DNA of 64,000 bases from Streptomyces lydicus (GCF_000717345.1 NZ_JNZA01000010.1:1-64000); one strand, 5' to 3'. Positions 1-10,186 are shown, numbered from the stretch's first letter. Notes: generated by a model from the sequence alone, not told the origin. Numbers and translations are program-made.

Positions 1-78
1 ACTGGGTTGATAGGCCAGATATGGAAGCGCCGTAAGGTGTGGAGTTGACTGGTACTAATAGGCCGAGGGCTTGTCCTC
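1..78 (+). rRNA. 23S ribosomal RNA, 3' end (partial)
   Basis: The window opens inside the last domain of 23S rRNA. The near-universal ACTAATAGGCCGAGGGCTT stretch at about 53-72 corresponds to the E. coli 3' terminus ACTAATGAACCGTGAGGCTT. The mature end is placed at about 78 by that alignment and could be off by a few bases. The rest of the gene lies upstream of the window. The spacer to 5S (79-188) holds no tRNA. Confidence 0.93.
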
Positions 79-188
79 AGTTGCTCGCGTCCACTGTGTG
101 GTTCCCGGGTTGCGAACAGTCGCACCGGTTGAACCAAGTTTCACTTCAATTAACTGAAGAGTGTGCTTGTTCGCTCGAACCCGATAGG

Positions 189-307
189 GTTTCGGTGGTC
201 ATAGCGTTAGGGAAACGCCCGGTTACATTCCGAACCCGGAAGCTAAGCCTTTCAGCGCCGATGGTACTGCAGGGGGGACCCTGTGGGAGAGTAGGACGCC
301 GCCGAAC
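189..307 (+). rRNA. 5S ribosomal RNA
   Basis: A complete 5S rRNA of about 119 bases in the usual 23S-5S order. It begins GTTTCGGTGGTCATAGCG and ends GTAGGACGCCGCCGAAC. The 5' TTCGGTGG pairs with the 3' CCGCCGAA to close helix I. The internal CCGAACCCGGAAGCTAAGCC loop is diagnostic. Ends are set by this terminal pairing and are good to one or two bases. Confidence 0.96.
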
Positions 308-315
308 AATCTTTC

Positions 316-366
316 AGGACCCTTGGTCCCAGCGTGCATGCTGGGACCAAGGGTCCTTTTTGTTTT
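316..366 (+). terminator. Intrinsic terminator of the rRNA operon
   Basis: A perfect 18-bp stem (316-333 with 340-357) with a 6-base loop GTGCAT is followed by a T-rich run TTTTTGTTTTT. It starts 9 bases after the 5S gene. Strong stem plus T-tract is the textbook form, and placement marks it as the end of the rrn transcript. Confidence 0.95.
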
Positions 367-433
367 TGCCGAAGCGCGCCGAAGTGGTCGGTGCGCGAGA
401 ATGAATGCAGTACCGAAGACAGGAGTCACGTCG

Positions 434-2156
434 ATGTCCACCAACTCTTCCGACGATCGTTCGGAGCGCCGGCCGCAGCGGCGCGACGACGGCGACCGCG
501 GTGGTTTCCGGCGTGATGACCGGGGGGACCGGGGCGCCCGTGGCGACAACCGTGGCGGCGACCGTGGTGGTTTCCGGCGTGATGACCGTCCGTCCGGTGG
601 TGACCGGGGCGGGTACCGCGGCGGTGACCGTCGTGACGATCGTGGTGGCGACCGTGGGGGGTTCCGCAGGGATGACCGTCCGTCCGGTGGTGACCGGGGC
701 GGGTACCGCGGGGGCGACGGTTCCGCAGGGACGACCGTCCGTCGGGCGGCGATCGCGGGGGCTTCCGCAGGGACGACCGTGGCGGTGACCGTCGTGACGA
801 TCGTGGTGGCGACCGTGGGGGGTTCCGCAGGGATGACCGTCCGTCCGGTGGTGACCGGGGCGGGTACCGCGGGGGCGACGTGACGATCGTGGTGGCGACC
901 GTGGGGGCTTCCGCAGGGATGACCGTCCGTCCGGTGGTGACCGCGGCGGGTACCGCGGGGGCGACCGTCGTGATGACCGCGGTGGCGACCGTGGCGGGTT
1001 CCGCAGGGACGACCGTCCGTCGGGCGGCGACCGTGGGGGCTTCCGCAGGGATGACCGCGGTGGTGACCGTCGGGACGACCGTGGTGGATTCCGCCGTGAT
1101 GACCGTCCGTCCGGTGGTGACCGGGGCGGGTACCGCGGCGGCGACCGTCGGGACGATCGCGGTGGCGACCGTGGCGGGTTCCGCAGGGACGACCGTCCGT
1201 CGGGCGGCGACCGTGGGGGCTTCCGCAGGGACGACCGTGGCGGTGACCGCCGGGATGACCGGGGTGGATTCCGCGGTGGCGACCGTGGTGGGTTCCGCAG
1301 GGACGACGAGCGTGGCGGGCGTCGGCCGTACGGCGGTGGCCGTGGGCGGGACGACCGTCGGGACGACCGGCGTGACGACCGTCGGGACCGGGAGCCGATC
1401 AAGCGGCTGCCGATTCCGGACGACGTCACCGGTGACGAGATCGACAAGGACGTGCGGCAGGAGCTGCTGAGCCTGCCGAAGACGCTCGCCGAAGACGTCG
1501 CCAAGAACCTGGTGATGGTCGCCAAGCTGCTGGACGAGGAGCCGGAGAAGGCGTACGGGTACTCGCGGGTGGCGCTGCGGCTGGCGTCGCGGGTCGCCGC
1601 GGTGCGGGAGGCCGCGGGCTTCGCCGCGTACGCGGTCGGCAAGTACAGCGAGGCGCTGGGCGAGTTCCGGGCGGCGCGGCGGATGACCGGCGGCGTGGAG
1701 CTGTGGCCGGTGATGGCCGACTGCGAGCGCGGCATGGGCCGGCCGGAGAAGGCGCTGGCGATGGCCGGCGAGCCCGAGGTGCAGAAGCTGGACCGGGCCG
1801 GGCAGGTCGAGATGCGGCTGGTCGCGGCGGGTGCCCGTCGGGACATGGGGCAGGCGGACGCCGCGGTGGTGACGCTGCAGAGCCCCGAGCTGGCGTCCAG
1901 CGCCGTCCACCCGTGGACCGCGCGGCTGCGGTACGCGTACGCGGACGCGCTGCTGGAGGTCGGGCGTGCGGACGAGGCGCGTGACTGGTTCGCCCGGGCG
2001 CTGGAGGCCGACCAGGGCGGTACGACGGATGCGTCGGACCGGCTCGCGGAGCTGGACGGCGTCGAGTTCACCGATGTGCTGGAGGAGTCCGACGAGCCGG
2101 AGGAGAACGGCGACGCGGACGACGCGGACGGCGGTGAGCGGCCCGAGAAGGGCTGA
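434..2156 (+). CDS. Arg/Gly/Asp-repeat protein with helical C-terminal domain; frame broken twice
   Basis: ATG 434 has AGGAG at 421. The first half encodes degenerate [18 protein letters not shown] units, a low-complexity, probably RNA-binding disordered tail. The second half, from about 1395, is a helical, TPR-like domain ([18 protein letters not shown] onward) ending at TGA 2154-2156. The frame that starts at 434 stops at 881-883 after 149 residues. The peptide repeats show why: between GAC and the next TTC at about 719 seven bases are missing relative to other units, and at about 880 four bases are missing, a net shift that restores the frame of the C-terminal domain. Homologues in Streptomyces are usually called TPR proteins. 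The breaks may be assembly errors in a GC-rich repeat, natural repeat slippage, or a pseudogene. Confidence 0.7.
497..1392 (+). repeat. Degenerate coding repeat (RGG/RDD units)
   Basis: Tandem imperfect units built from GACCGTGGxGGxTTCCGC, AGGGAYGACCGTCCGTC and GGTGACCGGGGCGGGTACCGC, repeated with small variations. They encode Gly-Phe-Arg-Arg-Asp-Asp-Arg and Asp-Arg-Gly-Gly-Tyr-Arg units. Unit boundaries are not fixed-length, as expected of a slippage-prone low-complexity coding tract. Two units carry frame-changing deletions. Confidence 0.9.
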
Positions 2157-2175
2157 CGCGCGCTGAGCGAACGGT

Positions 2176-2209
2176 GAAGGGCGGGACCCCGTGCGGGGTC
2201 CCGCCCTTC
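2176..2209. terminator. Bidirectional terminator between convergent genes
   Basis: A perfect 15-bp inverted repeat (2176-2190 with 2195-2209, loop GTGC) lies 20 bases after the RGG-protein stop and 19 bases before the desD stop. T-tracts are short, as usual in GC-rich actinobacteria. Confidence 0.85.
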
Positions 2210-2227
2210 GGCGTTTGTGGGGGTGGG

Positions 2228-4036
2228 TCAGGCGGTCGGTGCGTAGGGGGCGATGGGGTTCTGGAGGGTGCCGATGAGCTGGAGGGCGCCCGCGGGGTCC
2301 TGGAGGTCGACCATCTGCTGGTTGTTGCGCAGCTGGAGGCGGTTGAGGCAGGAGAGCGCGAACTCGTCGGTGAACATGTCGTACCGGGCGAACTTGTCGG
2401 CGAGCTGCGGGTTCGACTTCTGGTAGTCGGTGACGCAGGCGGCGACCGTGCGCCAGAAGGTGTCCTCGTCGAGGATGCCGCGGTCGGCGAGGGTGCCGGA
2501 CAGGAAGCGGAAGAAGCAGTCGAAGACGTCGGTGAAGACGGACAGCAGCTTCTTGTCCTCGGGGACGTCGGCGCGGATGCGGGCGACGGCCGGCGGCAGG
2601 ACCGCGTCCGGGTCCATGACCGCGATCTCCTCCGCGATGTCCTTGAAGATGACGCGGTCCACGGCGCCGTCCTGGAGGACCAGGATGGCGTTCTCGCCGT
2701 GCGGCATGAAGACCAGGTCGTAGGCGTAGAAGGCGTGCAGGACGGGGGTGAGGTAGCCGTCGAGGTAGCGGCGGAGCCAGACGGCCGGGTCGAGGCCGGA
2801 TTCCTCGATCAGGGCGGCGGCGAAGGAGCCGCCGTCGCGGTCGGTGTGGAGCAGCGAGGCCATGGTGGCCAGGCGCCGGCCCGGTTCCAGGGTGGGGACG
2901 GGGCTTTCGCGCCAGAGGGCGGCCAGCATCTTGAGGTAGGGGGAGCCCTTTTCGGTGGCGGCCTCGTACTGGCGGTGGTGGTAGCCGATGGCGGCGCGCT
3001 CGCGGATGATCGAGAAGCGGGCGGCGCGGAAGGTGTCGTCGGCGTCGATCAGGCGGGCGAGCCAGTCGTTGATGGCCGGGGTGGCCTCCATGTACGAGGC
3101 GGACAGGCCGCGCATGAAGCCCATGTTGAGGACCGAGAGCGCCGTTTTGACGTAGTGCTTGGCGGGGTCGGTGGTGTTGAAGAAGGTGCGGATGGACTGC
3201 TGGGCGAGGTAGTCGTCGTCGCCGGGGCCCAGGCACACCAGGCGCTGCCGGGCGACCTCGGCGGCGAAGGTGACGGAGAGCTTGTTCCACCACTGCCAGG
3301 GGTGGACGGGGAAGAGGTAGTAGTCGTCGGGGGCGAGGCCGAGGCCGGTGAGGGTGGCGGCGAAGCGGGCGCGGGTGGCGTCGCCGAGCTCCTCGCGTAT
3401 GAGGGTGTCGTAGTCGAGGCCGGCGCCGGCGGTGAAGGTGGCGTGGTCGCGGCGGGCGGCGAGCCAGATCAGCTTCAGGGGGCTGGCGGTCTCGGGCGCG
3501 TAGGCGTGGTACTCGTGGATGCCGAAGCCGAGGCGGCCGTTGTTGGCGACGAAGCAGGGGTGGCCCTCGGTCATGCCGGTCTCGACGGCCTGGAAGTCCG
3601 ACGCGGCCAGCTCGGCGGCGGTGGGGGCCGGTCCGGCGAGTTTGTAGGCGGTGCCGGAGAGGGTGGAGCTGATCTCCTCCAGATAGACGGGGAGGATGCC
3701 GGCGGTCAGGCCCAGGGATTCGCGGAGTTCGATGAAGAACTCCAGTGCGTCCAGGGGGAGTTCGGCCTGGTCGCGGTGGCGGGTGAGGCTGTCGGGGTCG
3801 ACCTGCCAGTGGTCGAGGGCCTGTCTGCGGGCGGTGAAGCGGTACTCGGTGGCGCCGTCGTCGCTGCGCACCACGTAGTGGCCGTCCTGCGGCAGGCGGG
3901 CGGGGGCGAGCAGCCGCTCATGGGCGAACTCGGCGAGGGCCTTGCGGATGAGCAGGCGGTTGGCGCGGGCCCACAGTTCGGGGGTGAGGTGGGCGACGGC
4001 GTCCTGGGCGGTGGGCCGGGTGGCGGCGGCGGTCAT
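2228..4036 (-). CDS. desD: Desferrioxamine synthetase DesD (NIS synthetase, IucA/IucC family)
   Basis: 602 residues. It uses ATP to condense N-hydroxy-N-succinyl- and acyl-cadaverine units and cyclise them into desferrioxamine E/B. Family features include HPCFVANNGRLGFG and FPVHPWQWWNKL in the N-terminal half and LSVLNMGFMRGLSASYMEA, then MPHGENAILVL, in the ferric iron transporter-like C-terminal half. The ATG at 4036 overlaps the desC stop (ATGA), so translation is coupled; longer frames upstream are antisense shadow of desC. Last gene of desABCD, transcribed from the iron box at 7628. Length matches the family (about 600). Confidence 0.96.
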   Translation of the reverse strand: MTAAATRPTAQDAVAHLTPELWARANRLLIRKALAEFAHERLLAPARLPQDGHYVVRSDDGATEYRFTARRQALDHWQVDPDSLTRHRDQAELPLDALEFFIELRESLGLTAGILPVYLEEISSTLSGTAYKLAGPAPTAAELAASDFQAVETGMTEGHPCFVANNGRLGFGIHEYHAYAPETASPLKLIWLAARRDHATFTAGAGLDYDTLIREELGDATRARFAATLTGLGLAPDDYYLFPVHPWQWWNKLSVTFAAEVARQRLVCLGPGDDDYLAQQSIRTFFNTTDPAKHYVKTALSVLNMGFMRGLSASYMEATPAINDWLARLIDADDTFRAARFSIIRERAAIGYHHRQYEAATEKGSPYLKMLAALWRESPVPTLEPGRRLATMASLLHTDRDGGSFAAALIEESGLDPAVWLRRYLDGYLTPVLHAFYAYDLVFMPHGENAILVLQDGAVDRVIFKDIAEEIAVMDPDAVLPPAVARIRADVPEDKKLLSVFTDVFDCFFRFLSGTLADRGILDEDTFWRTVAACVTDYQKSNPQLADKFARYDMFTDEFALSCLNRLQLRNNQQMVDLQDPAGALQLIGTLQNPIAPYAPTA

Positions 4037-4602
4037 CGGTGGTCTCCTCGGGTGGCCAGGAACTGGTCGCGGGTGCAGGTGCTGAGGTGTGCCTCTTTGG
4101 AGGGGAGCGAGACGGTGCGCTGGACCTCGAAGCCGACGGCCTTGTTGAGGGCGTGGACGCCGGTGTTGCGGGCGTCCGGTTCGACGACGACGCGGTGGTT
4201 GGCCGGGTCGGCGAAGAGCATCTCCATGACGGTGGTGATCACCGCGCGGGTGAAGCCGTGTACGGGGGTGCCGGTGGGGGCGCACAGGAAGTGCATGCCG
4301 ACGTCGCCGGGCTCGGCGGTGTGGATGCCGACCAGCTCGCGGTGGGCCGGGTCGTAGCGTTCCATCAGGAAGGCGGGGGTGCCGTTGTGCAGGCCGAGGA
4401 AGGCGTCGTGGAAGGGGTCGGCGGCGATCCGCGCGAACTCCTTCTCCACGGCGGCCAGGTCGCAGTCCTGCATCAGCCAGAAGACCGCTTTGGGGTGGGT
4501 GACCCAGGAGTGCAGGAGCGCGGCGTCCGCCGCGGGGTCCACCGGGCGGAGGGCGAACTCGCCCAGCGCGGGGTCGGTGCGGGTGAAGACGGGGGCGGTC
4601 AT
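4033..4602 (-). CDS. desC: N-hydroxycadaverine acyltransferase DesC
   Basis: 189 residues, GNAT-like acyltransferase of the AlcB/RhbD siderophore family. It transfers succinyl or acetyl from CoA to N-hydroxycadaverine. Recognisable elements are [14 protein letters not shown] near the N-terminus, VGMHFLCAP in the centre and [20 protein letters not shown] near the C-terminus, the acyl-CoA-binding fold. ATG start overlaps the desB stop (ATGA) and its own stop overlaps the desD start, so desB-C-D form a tightly coupled unit. Full length for the family. Confidence 0.95.
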   Translation of the reverse strand: MTAPVFTRTDPALGEFALRPVDPAADAALLHSWVTHPKAVFWLMQDCDLAAVEKEFARIAADPFHDAFLGLHNGTPAFLMERYDPAHRELVGIHTAEPGDVGMHFLCAPTGTPVHGFTRAVITTVMEMLFADPANHRVVVEPDARNTGVHALNKAVGFEVQRTVSLPSKEAHLSTCTRDQFLATRGDHR

Positions 4603-5918
4603 GCGGATATCTCCATGGGGTGGTGCGGGCCGGCCGGGGCGGCGAACTCCTGGAAGGCGATGGCCTTCTCGACCGGGTAGTACTCGCGGCCGAGCAGCTC
4701 GCGGATGATGCAGGAGTTGCGGTAGGCGGCCATGCCGAGGTCGGGGGTGACGAAGCCGTGGGTGTGCAGCTCGGCGTTCTGCACGTAGATGCCGTGGCCG
4801 GTGGTGTCGATGCTGTAGTTGCGGGCCACGTCGTAGCGGCCGGCGTCGTCCCAGGCGATGCGGTCGCGGACCGGCTCCAGGAAGTCCGGTACGCGGTAGC
4901 GGTAGCCGGTGGCGAGGATCAGGCCCTGGGTGTCCAGGGAGAAGTCGGTGCCCTGTTCCTCCTGGCGCAGGCCGAGGGTGTAGGTGCCGCTGGTCTCGTC
5001 GTAACGCGCCGTGTGCAGGGCGGTGTTGGTGAGGAGGCGGGTGGGCACGGGGCCGGCGAGGTTCTTCTGGTAGAGCAGATCGAAGATGTCGTTGATCAGC
5101 TCGGAGTCGATGCCCTTGTAGAGGTGCTTCTGGGTGGCGTTGAGCCGGTCGCGGGTGGCCGGGGGGAGGGCGTGGAAGTAGTCCACGTACTCCGGTGAGG
5201 TCATCTCCAGCGTCAGCTTGGTGTATTCGAGCGGGAAGAAGCGCGGGGAGCGGGTCGCCCAGGTCAGGTGGTAGCCGTGGCTGTCGATGTCCTGGAGGAG
5301 GTCGAAGTAGACCTCCGCGGCGCTCTGGCCGCTGCCGATGAGGGTGAGGGAGTCCTTGGCCTGGAGGGTGGCCTTGGCGTCCAGGTAGTCGGCGTTGTGC
5401 AGCAGGTCGCCGCCCAGGCCGCGGCAGGCGTCGGGGAGGTGCGGCGGGGTGCCGGTGCCCAGGACGAGCTTGCGGGTGCGGAAGGTGTGGCGGTCGCCGG
5501 TGGGGAGGTGCTCGGCGTGGACGACGTACACCTCGTCGCGCTCGTCGTACTCGACGGTGGTGACCTGGTGGGCGAAGCGGACGGAGTCGAGTTTGCCGGC
5601 CGCCCAGCGGCAGTAGTCGTTGAACTCGGCGCGCAGCGGATAGAAGTTCTCGCGGATGTAGAACGGGTAGAGCCGCCCGGATTCCTTGAGGTAGTTGAGG
5701 AAGGAGAACGGGGAGGTGGGGTCGGCGAGGGTGACCAGGTCTGCCATGAAGGGCACCTGGAGGTGGCTGCTCTCCAGCATCATGCCGGGGTGCCAGTCGA
5801 AGGACGCCTTGTTGTCCAGGAACAGGCCGTCGAGGCCGTCGATCGGCTCGGTCAGGCAGGCCAGACCCAGGTTGAACGGGCCCAGGCCGATGGCGATGAA
5901 GTCGTAAGGGGCGGACAC
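4599..5918 (-). CDS. desB: Cadaverine N-monooxygenase DesB
   Basis: 439 residues, FAD- and NADPH-dependent N-hydroxylating monooxygenase of the lysine/ornithine monooxygenase family; it makes N-hydroxycadaverine. The FAD motif [12 protein letters not shown] is at residues 11-22, the NADPH motif [11 protein letters not shown] in the middle and the ATGYRYR motif near the C-terminus. It follows desA after an 88-base gap and overlaps desC by 4 bases. Confidence 0.96.
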   Translation of the reverse strand: MSAPYDFIAIGLGPFNLGLACLTEPIDGLDGLFLDNKASFDWHPGMMLESSHLQVPFMADLVTLADPTSPFSFLNYLKESGRLYPFYIRENFYPLRAEFNDYCRWAAGKLDSVRFAHQVTTVEYDERDEVYVVHAEHLPTGDRHTFRTRKLVLGTGTPPHLPDACRGLGGDLLHNADYLDAKATLQAKDSLTLIGSGQSAAEVYFDLLQDIDSHGYHLTWATRSPRFFPLEYTKLTLEMTSPEYVDYFHALPPATRDRLNATQKHLYKGIDSELINDIFDLLYQKNLAGPVPTRLLTNTALHTARYDETSGTYTLGLRQEEQGTDFSLDTQGLILATGYRYRVPDFLEPVRDRIAWDDAGRYDVARNYSIDTTGHGIYVQNAELHTHGFVTPDLGMAAYRNSCIIRELLGREYYPVEKAIAFQEFAAPAGPHHPMEISA

Positions 5919-6006
5919 AGGGGTCTCCGGGGTTCGGCTCAGGGGACGGGGAGGGGCGCGCTCGCGGACGCCGGTGCGGCGCGGGCGGCGGGCTGCGCGC
6001 GCGGGG

Positions 6007-7539
6007 TCAGTGCGCGCTGAGCGCCGGGCGGGGCTGCGCGGCGAGGAAGGTGCCGGCGTGCTCGGCGATCAGGTCGAGGACGGTGGCGATGTCCTCCAGC
6101 GTGGTCTCCGGGTTGAGCAGGGTGAACTTGAGGTAGTGGCGGCCGTCGACCTTGGTGCCCGCGACGATCGCGTCGCCGGAGGCGAACAGCGCCTCCCGGG
6201 CGTGCAGGTTGACCCGGTCGGCGAGCTCGGGGTCCGCGTCGCCGGCGGGGACGTAGCGGAAGACCAGGGTGCTCAGGCTGGGCTCGACGACGACGTCGAA
6301 GCGGGGGTCGTCGTGGAGGAGTTTCCAGGCGTCCGCGGCGCGGTCGATGACCTCGTCGAAGAGTTCGCCGACGGCGCGGGCGCCCATGATGCGCAGGGTG
6401 AGCCAGAGCTTGAGGGCGTCGAAGCGCCGGGTGGTCTGGATCGACTTGTCGACCTGGTTGGGGATGCGCTGCTCGGCCATCCGGCGCGGGTTGAGGTAGT
6501 CGGCGTGGTAGGTCACGTGCCGCAGGGTGGTCCGGTCGCGGACCAGGAAGGCGCTCGAACTGACCGGCTGGAAGAAGGACTTGTGGTAGTCGACGGTCAC
6601 CGAGTCGGCGCGCTCGATGCCGTCGAGCAGGTGGCGTCGGCGGGAGACCAGCAGGCCGCAGCCGTAGGCGGCGTCGACGTGCATCCAGGCGCCGTACCGC
6701 GCGCACAGCTCGGCGGTCTCGGGCAGCGGGTCGATGGAGCCGAAGTCGGTGGTGCCGGCGGTGGCGACGACGGCCATGGGTATCAGGCCGTCGCGCCGGC
6801 AGCGGGCCAGTTCGTCGGCCAGGGCGTCGGCGCTCATCCGCTTGTGCTCGTCGGCTGACACGGTGATCACGGCCTCGGCGCCCATGCCGAGGAGGGTGGC
6901 GGCCTTGCGGATGCTGAAGTGGCTGCACTCGGAGGTGAGGATGCGCAGCCGGGGCAGCACGTCGGTGAGCCGGGCGTCGGAGGGGGTGCCCTCGCGGGTG
7001 AGTTCGCGGCGGCACGCCTCGTCCCGGGCGAGCAGCATGGCCTGGAGGTTGGACTGGCTGCCGCCGCTGGTGAAGATGCCGTCGGCGGATGCACCGAGGC
7101 CGATCCGGCCGGCCGTCCAGTCGATCAGCCGGCGCTCGATGAGGGTGCCGCCGGCGCTCTGGTCCCAGGTGTCCAGGGAGGAGTTGACGGCGGAGAGCAC
7201 GGCCTCGCCGACGAGTGCGGGGATCACCACCGGGCAGTTGAGGTGCGCGAGGTAGCGCGGGTGGTGGAAGTAGACGGCGTCGCGGAGGTAGACCTCTTCG
7301 AGTTCGTCGAGCGCGGCGGCCGCGTCGTGCAGCGGTGCGTCGAGGTCGACGGCGTCGACGGTGGGGGTGAGGCCGTCGACGGAGATGCCGGTGAACGGGC
7401 GGGTGGTACCGGCGATTTTGGCGCTGACGCGGCTGACGCTCTCGGTGAGCGCGCGGTGGTAGCGCTGGGCCGTGCTGTTGTTGAGCAGATATGTCCGGCT
7501 GTCGGCCGGGTCCTCGGCGGCGTGCGCGAGGAGAGTCAT
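6007..7539 (-). CDS. desA: Lysine decarboxylase DesA (PLP-dependent, group II)
   Basis: 510 residues. It decarboxylates lysine to cadaverine, the first committed step to desferrioxamine. A PLP fold typical of group II (AADC/GAD-like) decarboxylases is seen: [22 protein letters not shown] and [10 protein letters not shown] with the Schiff-base lysine. The frame is open to 7620, but ATG 7539 is preceded by AGGGAGG at good spacing, so it is chosen. First gene of the operon; the iron box lies 89 bases upstream. Confidence 0.95.
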   Translation of the reverse strand: MTLLAHAAEDPADSRTYLLNNSTAQRYHRALTESVSRVSAKIAGTTRPFTGISVDGLTPTVDAVDLDAPLHDAAAALDELEEVYLRDAVYFHHPRYLAHLNCPVVIPALVGEAVLSAVNSSLDTWDQSAGGTLIERRLIDWTAGRIGLGASADGIFTSGGSQSNLQAMLLARDEACRRELTREGTPSDARLTDVLPRLRILTSECSHFSIRKAATLLGMGAEAVITVSADEHKRMSADALADELARCRRDGLIPMAVVATAGTTDFGSIDPLPETAELCARYGAWMHVDAAYGCGLLVSRRRHLLDGIERADSVTVDYHKSFFQPVSSSAFLVRDRTTLRHVTYHADYLNPRRMAEQRIPNQVDKSIQTTRRFDALKLWLTLRIMGARAVGELFDEVIDRAADAWKLLHDDPRFDVVVEPSLSTLVFRYVPAGDADPELADRVNLHAREALFASGDAIVAGTKVDGRHYLKFTLLNPETTLEDIATVLDLIAEHAGTFLAAQPRPALSAH

Positions 7540-7627
7540 GAAGGTGTCCTCCCTGGTGCGGACTTGACCACGTCCTGCGCAGGGTGAAATGTGCGCAGAG
7601 GCAGGGAGACCCGCCCGCATGACGTAG

Positions 7628-7646
7628 TGAGGTAAGCCTAACCTAA
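7628..7646 (-). promoter_or_regulatory. Iron box (DmdR1/IdeR operator) of desABCD
   Basis: On the minus strand the site reads TTAGGTTAGGCTTACCTCA, close to the Streptomyces iron-box consensus TTAGGTTAGGCTCACCTAA. It lies about 90 bases upstream of desA. Known biology: DmdR1-Fe2+ represses siderophore genes from such sites. This predicts iron-repressed expression of the whole des operon. Confidence 0.92.
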
Positions 7647-7694
7647 CTATCGCCCTGAGGGTGAGAGTGGGGTGCCGTTCGGCGGCACCCCGGT

Positions 7695-8948
7695 TCAGTT
7701 GTCGTCGTCCAGGGTGCGCAGGACGAGGCCGGTGGCCGGCTTGGGGCCGAAGGACGTGGACTTGCGCGGCATCGTCACGCCCAGCTCGGCGAGTTGACGG
7801 ACCGTCTCCTCCGACGTGGCGCGCATCAGCACCGCCGTCCCGCCGTGTCGGGCGGCCTGCTCCACGGCGGCCTCGGCGTGGTGCAGATAGCTGATGTCGG
7901 ACGGGTGGTCAGGGATGTGCCAGACCTCGTCGAGCAGGACGGAATGCAGCACGGTGGCGTCCAGCCGGCGCCACTCCTCGGGGCGGTCCCGGCGGATCGT
8001 GCGGTCCAGCAGCCCGGGCTCGGGACGGTCCAGGAGGTGGAAGGTCTCCGGGCCGCCGGCGAGGACGAAGGCCGTACCGGGCGTCTCGTCCAGCGTCTCC
8101 AGGGCGGCGGACAGCCCCCCTTGGAGCGTACGGGCGCGGAAGGCGCCGGCCAGGTCCGCCAGTGCCTTGGCGGTCGGCAGGTGCGGCAGGACCCGGTGGA
8201 TCGCCCGGACCTGGAGCGGGTAGCGGGCGGTGTCGACGAGCAGCACCAGGCCGGAGGCCCACGGCGAGGCGGCGGTGGCGCCGGGCTGCTGCTCGTACAG
8301 CCGCCGGTAGGTTGCCCAGCGGTGGTGGCCGTCGGCGATCAGGGCCTGCCGGCGGGAGAGGTCGTGGTTCACGGCCGCGAGGTCGCCGGGGTCGGTGACC
8401 GCCCACAGGCGGTGGGTGACGCCGTCCTCCGTGGTGGTGGCCAGCAGCGGGGGGCTCGCCACGGTGCGTTCGATGACCGTGGTCGCGCCGTTCCCGCCAC
8501 GGTAGGAGAGCAGCAACGGCTCGAAGTTTGCGGCCGCCGCGCGCATCAGGGCCGCCCGGTCCTCGACGACCTCGGGGATCACGTCCTCGTGCGGCAGCAC
8601 CGGCCCGTCCAGGCACAGCGCGCCGATCAGCCCCCGCTGCAGCACGGCGCCGACGCGCTGCTCGTAGACGTACAGCGCGGGCTCGGGGTCCTGGGTCAGC
8701 ACGCCCTCGGCGCGCCAGTGGCGCAGGGTGTCGGCGGCCTGCCGGTGGCGGGTGGCGGGATCAGCGGCGTGCGGCAGGATCAGCCGGACGATGTTGTACG
8801 GATCGGCGGTCTCCAGATGGCGCACGCCCTCCGGCCGGACCACCACGTCGTACGGCGGTGAGGTCACGGCGGTCAGGCTGCCGACCCGTTCCGGGGCGTA
8901 GCGCAGTCCGCGGAACGGGAGGAGGCGGAGGCCCTCGGCACTGGTCAT
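7695..8948 (-). CDS. DUF1015 family protein
   Basis: 417 residues. The whole length matches the DUF1015 family: RLLPFRGLRYAPERVGSLTAVTSPPYD at the start (shown in part: LTAVTSPPYDVV), DPYNIVRLILPHA, and ALIADGHHRWATYRRLYEQ in the middle. The family has no settled biochemical role. ATG 8948 is preceded 6 bases upstream by a -10-like TAGCAT and has no SD, so a leaderless mRNA is likely. Divergent from the HAD phosphatase gene, which may share the 176-bp promoter region. Confidence 0.88.
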   Translation of the reverse strand: MTSAEGLRLLPFRGLRYAPERVGSLTAVTSPPYDVVVRPEGVRHLETADPYNIVRLILPHAADPATRHRQAADTLRHWRAEGVLTQDPEPALYVYEQRVGAVLQRGLIGALCLDGPVLPHEDVIPEVVEDRAALMRAAAANFEPLLLSYRGGNGATTVIERTVASPPLLATTTEDGVTHRLWAVTDPGDLAAVNHDLSRRQALIADGHHRWATYRRLYEQQPGATAASPWASGLVLLVDTARYPLQVRAIHRVLPHLPTAKALADLAGAFRARTLQGGLSAALETLDETPGTAFVLAGGPETFHLLDRPEPGLLDRTIRRDRPEEWRRLDATVLHSVLLDEVWHIPDHPSDISYLHHAEAAVEQAARHGGTAVLMRATSEETVRQLAELGVTMPRKSTSFGPKPATGLVLRTLDDDN

Positions 8949-9124
8949 TGAAGAATGCTATGCCGCCGGGCCGATGAGGGAAGATCGGGGGACAGCCGGA
9001 GGTTGGCTGGAAATATCGGTAGGCGCGAGGTGGCGGCCGGGGAGCCCCGGCGGCACGGCGTGTGCGCCCCTGTGGTGTGCGCCGGAGCCTTCGTGCGACA
9101 CAGGGACGCGAGGAGCGAGACGGC

Positions 9125-10150
9125 ATGAACGAGCAGGTGCGCAGTCGGCCCGACGGGTGCCGGCGCCCGCTGAGCGAGGCGTACGACACGGCGCTGCTGG
9201 ATCTGGACGGGGTCGTCTACGCCGGCGGGCAGGCCATCGCGCACGCCGTGGAGTCGCTGACCGCCGTCCGCGACGGCGGGATGCACCTGGCGTACGTCAC
9301 GAACAACGCGGCCCGCACCCCGCAGGCCGTCGCCGACCAGCTGACCGGATTCGGGCTGCCGACCGGTGCGGACGACGTGATCACCTCGGCGCAGGCGGTG
9401 GCCCGGCTGATCGCCGAGCAGGTGCCGGCGGGCGCGCGGGTGCTGGCCGTCGGGGGTGAGGGGCTGGTGGTGGCGCTGCGTGAGCGGGGTCTGGAACCGG
9501 TCTTCTCCGCGGACGACGAACCGGCGGCCGTGGTGCAGGGCTTCGACCCGACGCTGGACTGGGAGCGGCTGGCCGAGGCCGCGTACGCGGTGCAGCGCGG
9601 GGTGCCGTGGTTCGCGTCCAACACCGATCTGACCATCCCCAAGGAGCGCGGGATCGCTCCCGGCAACGGGGCGCTGGTGGAGGTGGTGCGGACCGCCGCG
9701 GGCGGGACGCCGCAGGTGGCCGGCAAGCCGCTGCCGCCGATGCACCGCGAGACGGTGCTGCGCACCGGCGCCCGGCGGCCGCTGGTGATCGGTGACCGGC
9801 TCGACACGGACATCGAGGGCGCCTGCAACGGCGGGGTCGACTCGCTGCTGGTGCTCACCGGCGTCACCTCGCCCGCCGCGCTGCTCGCCGCCCCGCCGCA
9901 GCACCGCCCGGCGTACGTGGACGCCGATCTGCGCGGGCTGCTCGCGCCCCAGCCGGAGGTGACCGCGGACGACGGCGGTTTCCGGTGCGGCGGCTGGCGG
10001 GCCGAGGCGGCCGGGGACGCCCTCGTCGTGGACGGCGAGGGCGCGCCGCTGGACGGGCTGCGGGCGCTGTGCGCGGCGGCCTGGACGGCGGCGGGCACCG
10101 GCAGTTGCCGCGCGGACGCGGGGAAGGCGCTGGCGCGCCTCGGGATGTGA
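9125..10150 (+). CDS. HAD-IIA family sugar/nucleotide phosphatase (NagD-like)
   Basis: 341 residues. The HAD motifs are in order: DLDGVVYAG (motif I, residues about 26-34), YVTNNAARTP (motif II), and VIGDRLDTDIEGACNGGVDS (motif III/IV). The cap between motifs II and III is the IIA type. Substrate not predictable. ATG 9125 has AGGAG at 9111. A C-terminal extension of about 80 residues follows the HAD core. Convergent with the SIP gene. Confidence 0.88.
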   Translation: MNEQVRSRPDGCRRPLSEAYDTALLDLDGVVYAGGQAIAHAVESLTAVRDGGMHLAYVTNNAARTPQAVADQLTGFGLPTGADDVITSAQAVARLIAEQVPAGARVLAVGGEGLVVALRERGLEPVFSADDEPAAVVQGFDPTLDWERLAEAAYAVQRGVPWFASNTDLTIPKERGIAPGNGALVEVVRTAAGGTPQVAGKPLPPMHRETVLRTGARRPLVIGDRLDTDIEGACNGGVDSLLVLTGVTSPAALLAAPPQHRPAYVDADLRGLLAPQPEVTADDGGFRCGGWRAEAAGDALVVDGEGAPLDGLRALCAAAWTAAGTGSCRADAGKALARLGM

Positions 10151-10157
10151 GGAGGGA

Positions 10158-10186
10158 CCGGGGCCCCAGGCCGTACGGGGCCCCGG
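10158..10186. terminator. Terminator between convergent genes
   Basis: A perfect 10-bp stem CCGGGGCCCC/GGGGCCCCGG with a 9-base loop lies 7 bases after the HAD phosphatase stop and serves either strand. No clear T-tract. Confidence 0.65.

Noticed and set aside
497..1392. Possible CRISPR-like array
   Set aside because: Units are contiguous, of unequal length and in coding phase; there are no unique spacers.
314..2071. Long Arg/Pro/Ser-rich frame opposite the RGG gene
   Set aside because: It is the antisense image of the repeat tract; codon bias and RBS are wrong, and the plus-strand helical domain is real.
2174..4357. Long plus-strand frame opposite desD
   Set aside because: Val/Gly/Glu-rich shadow of a confirmed gene, typical of high-GC DNA.
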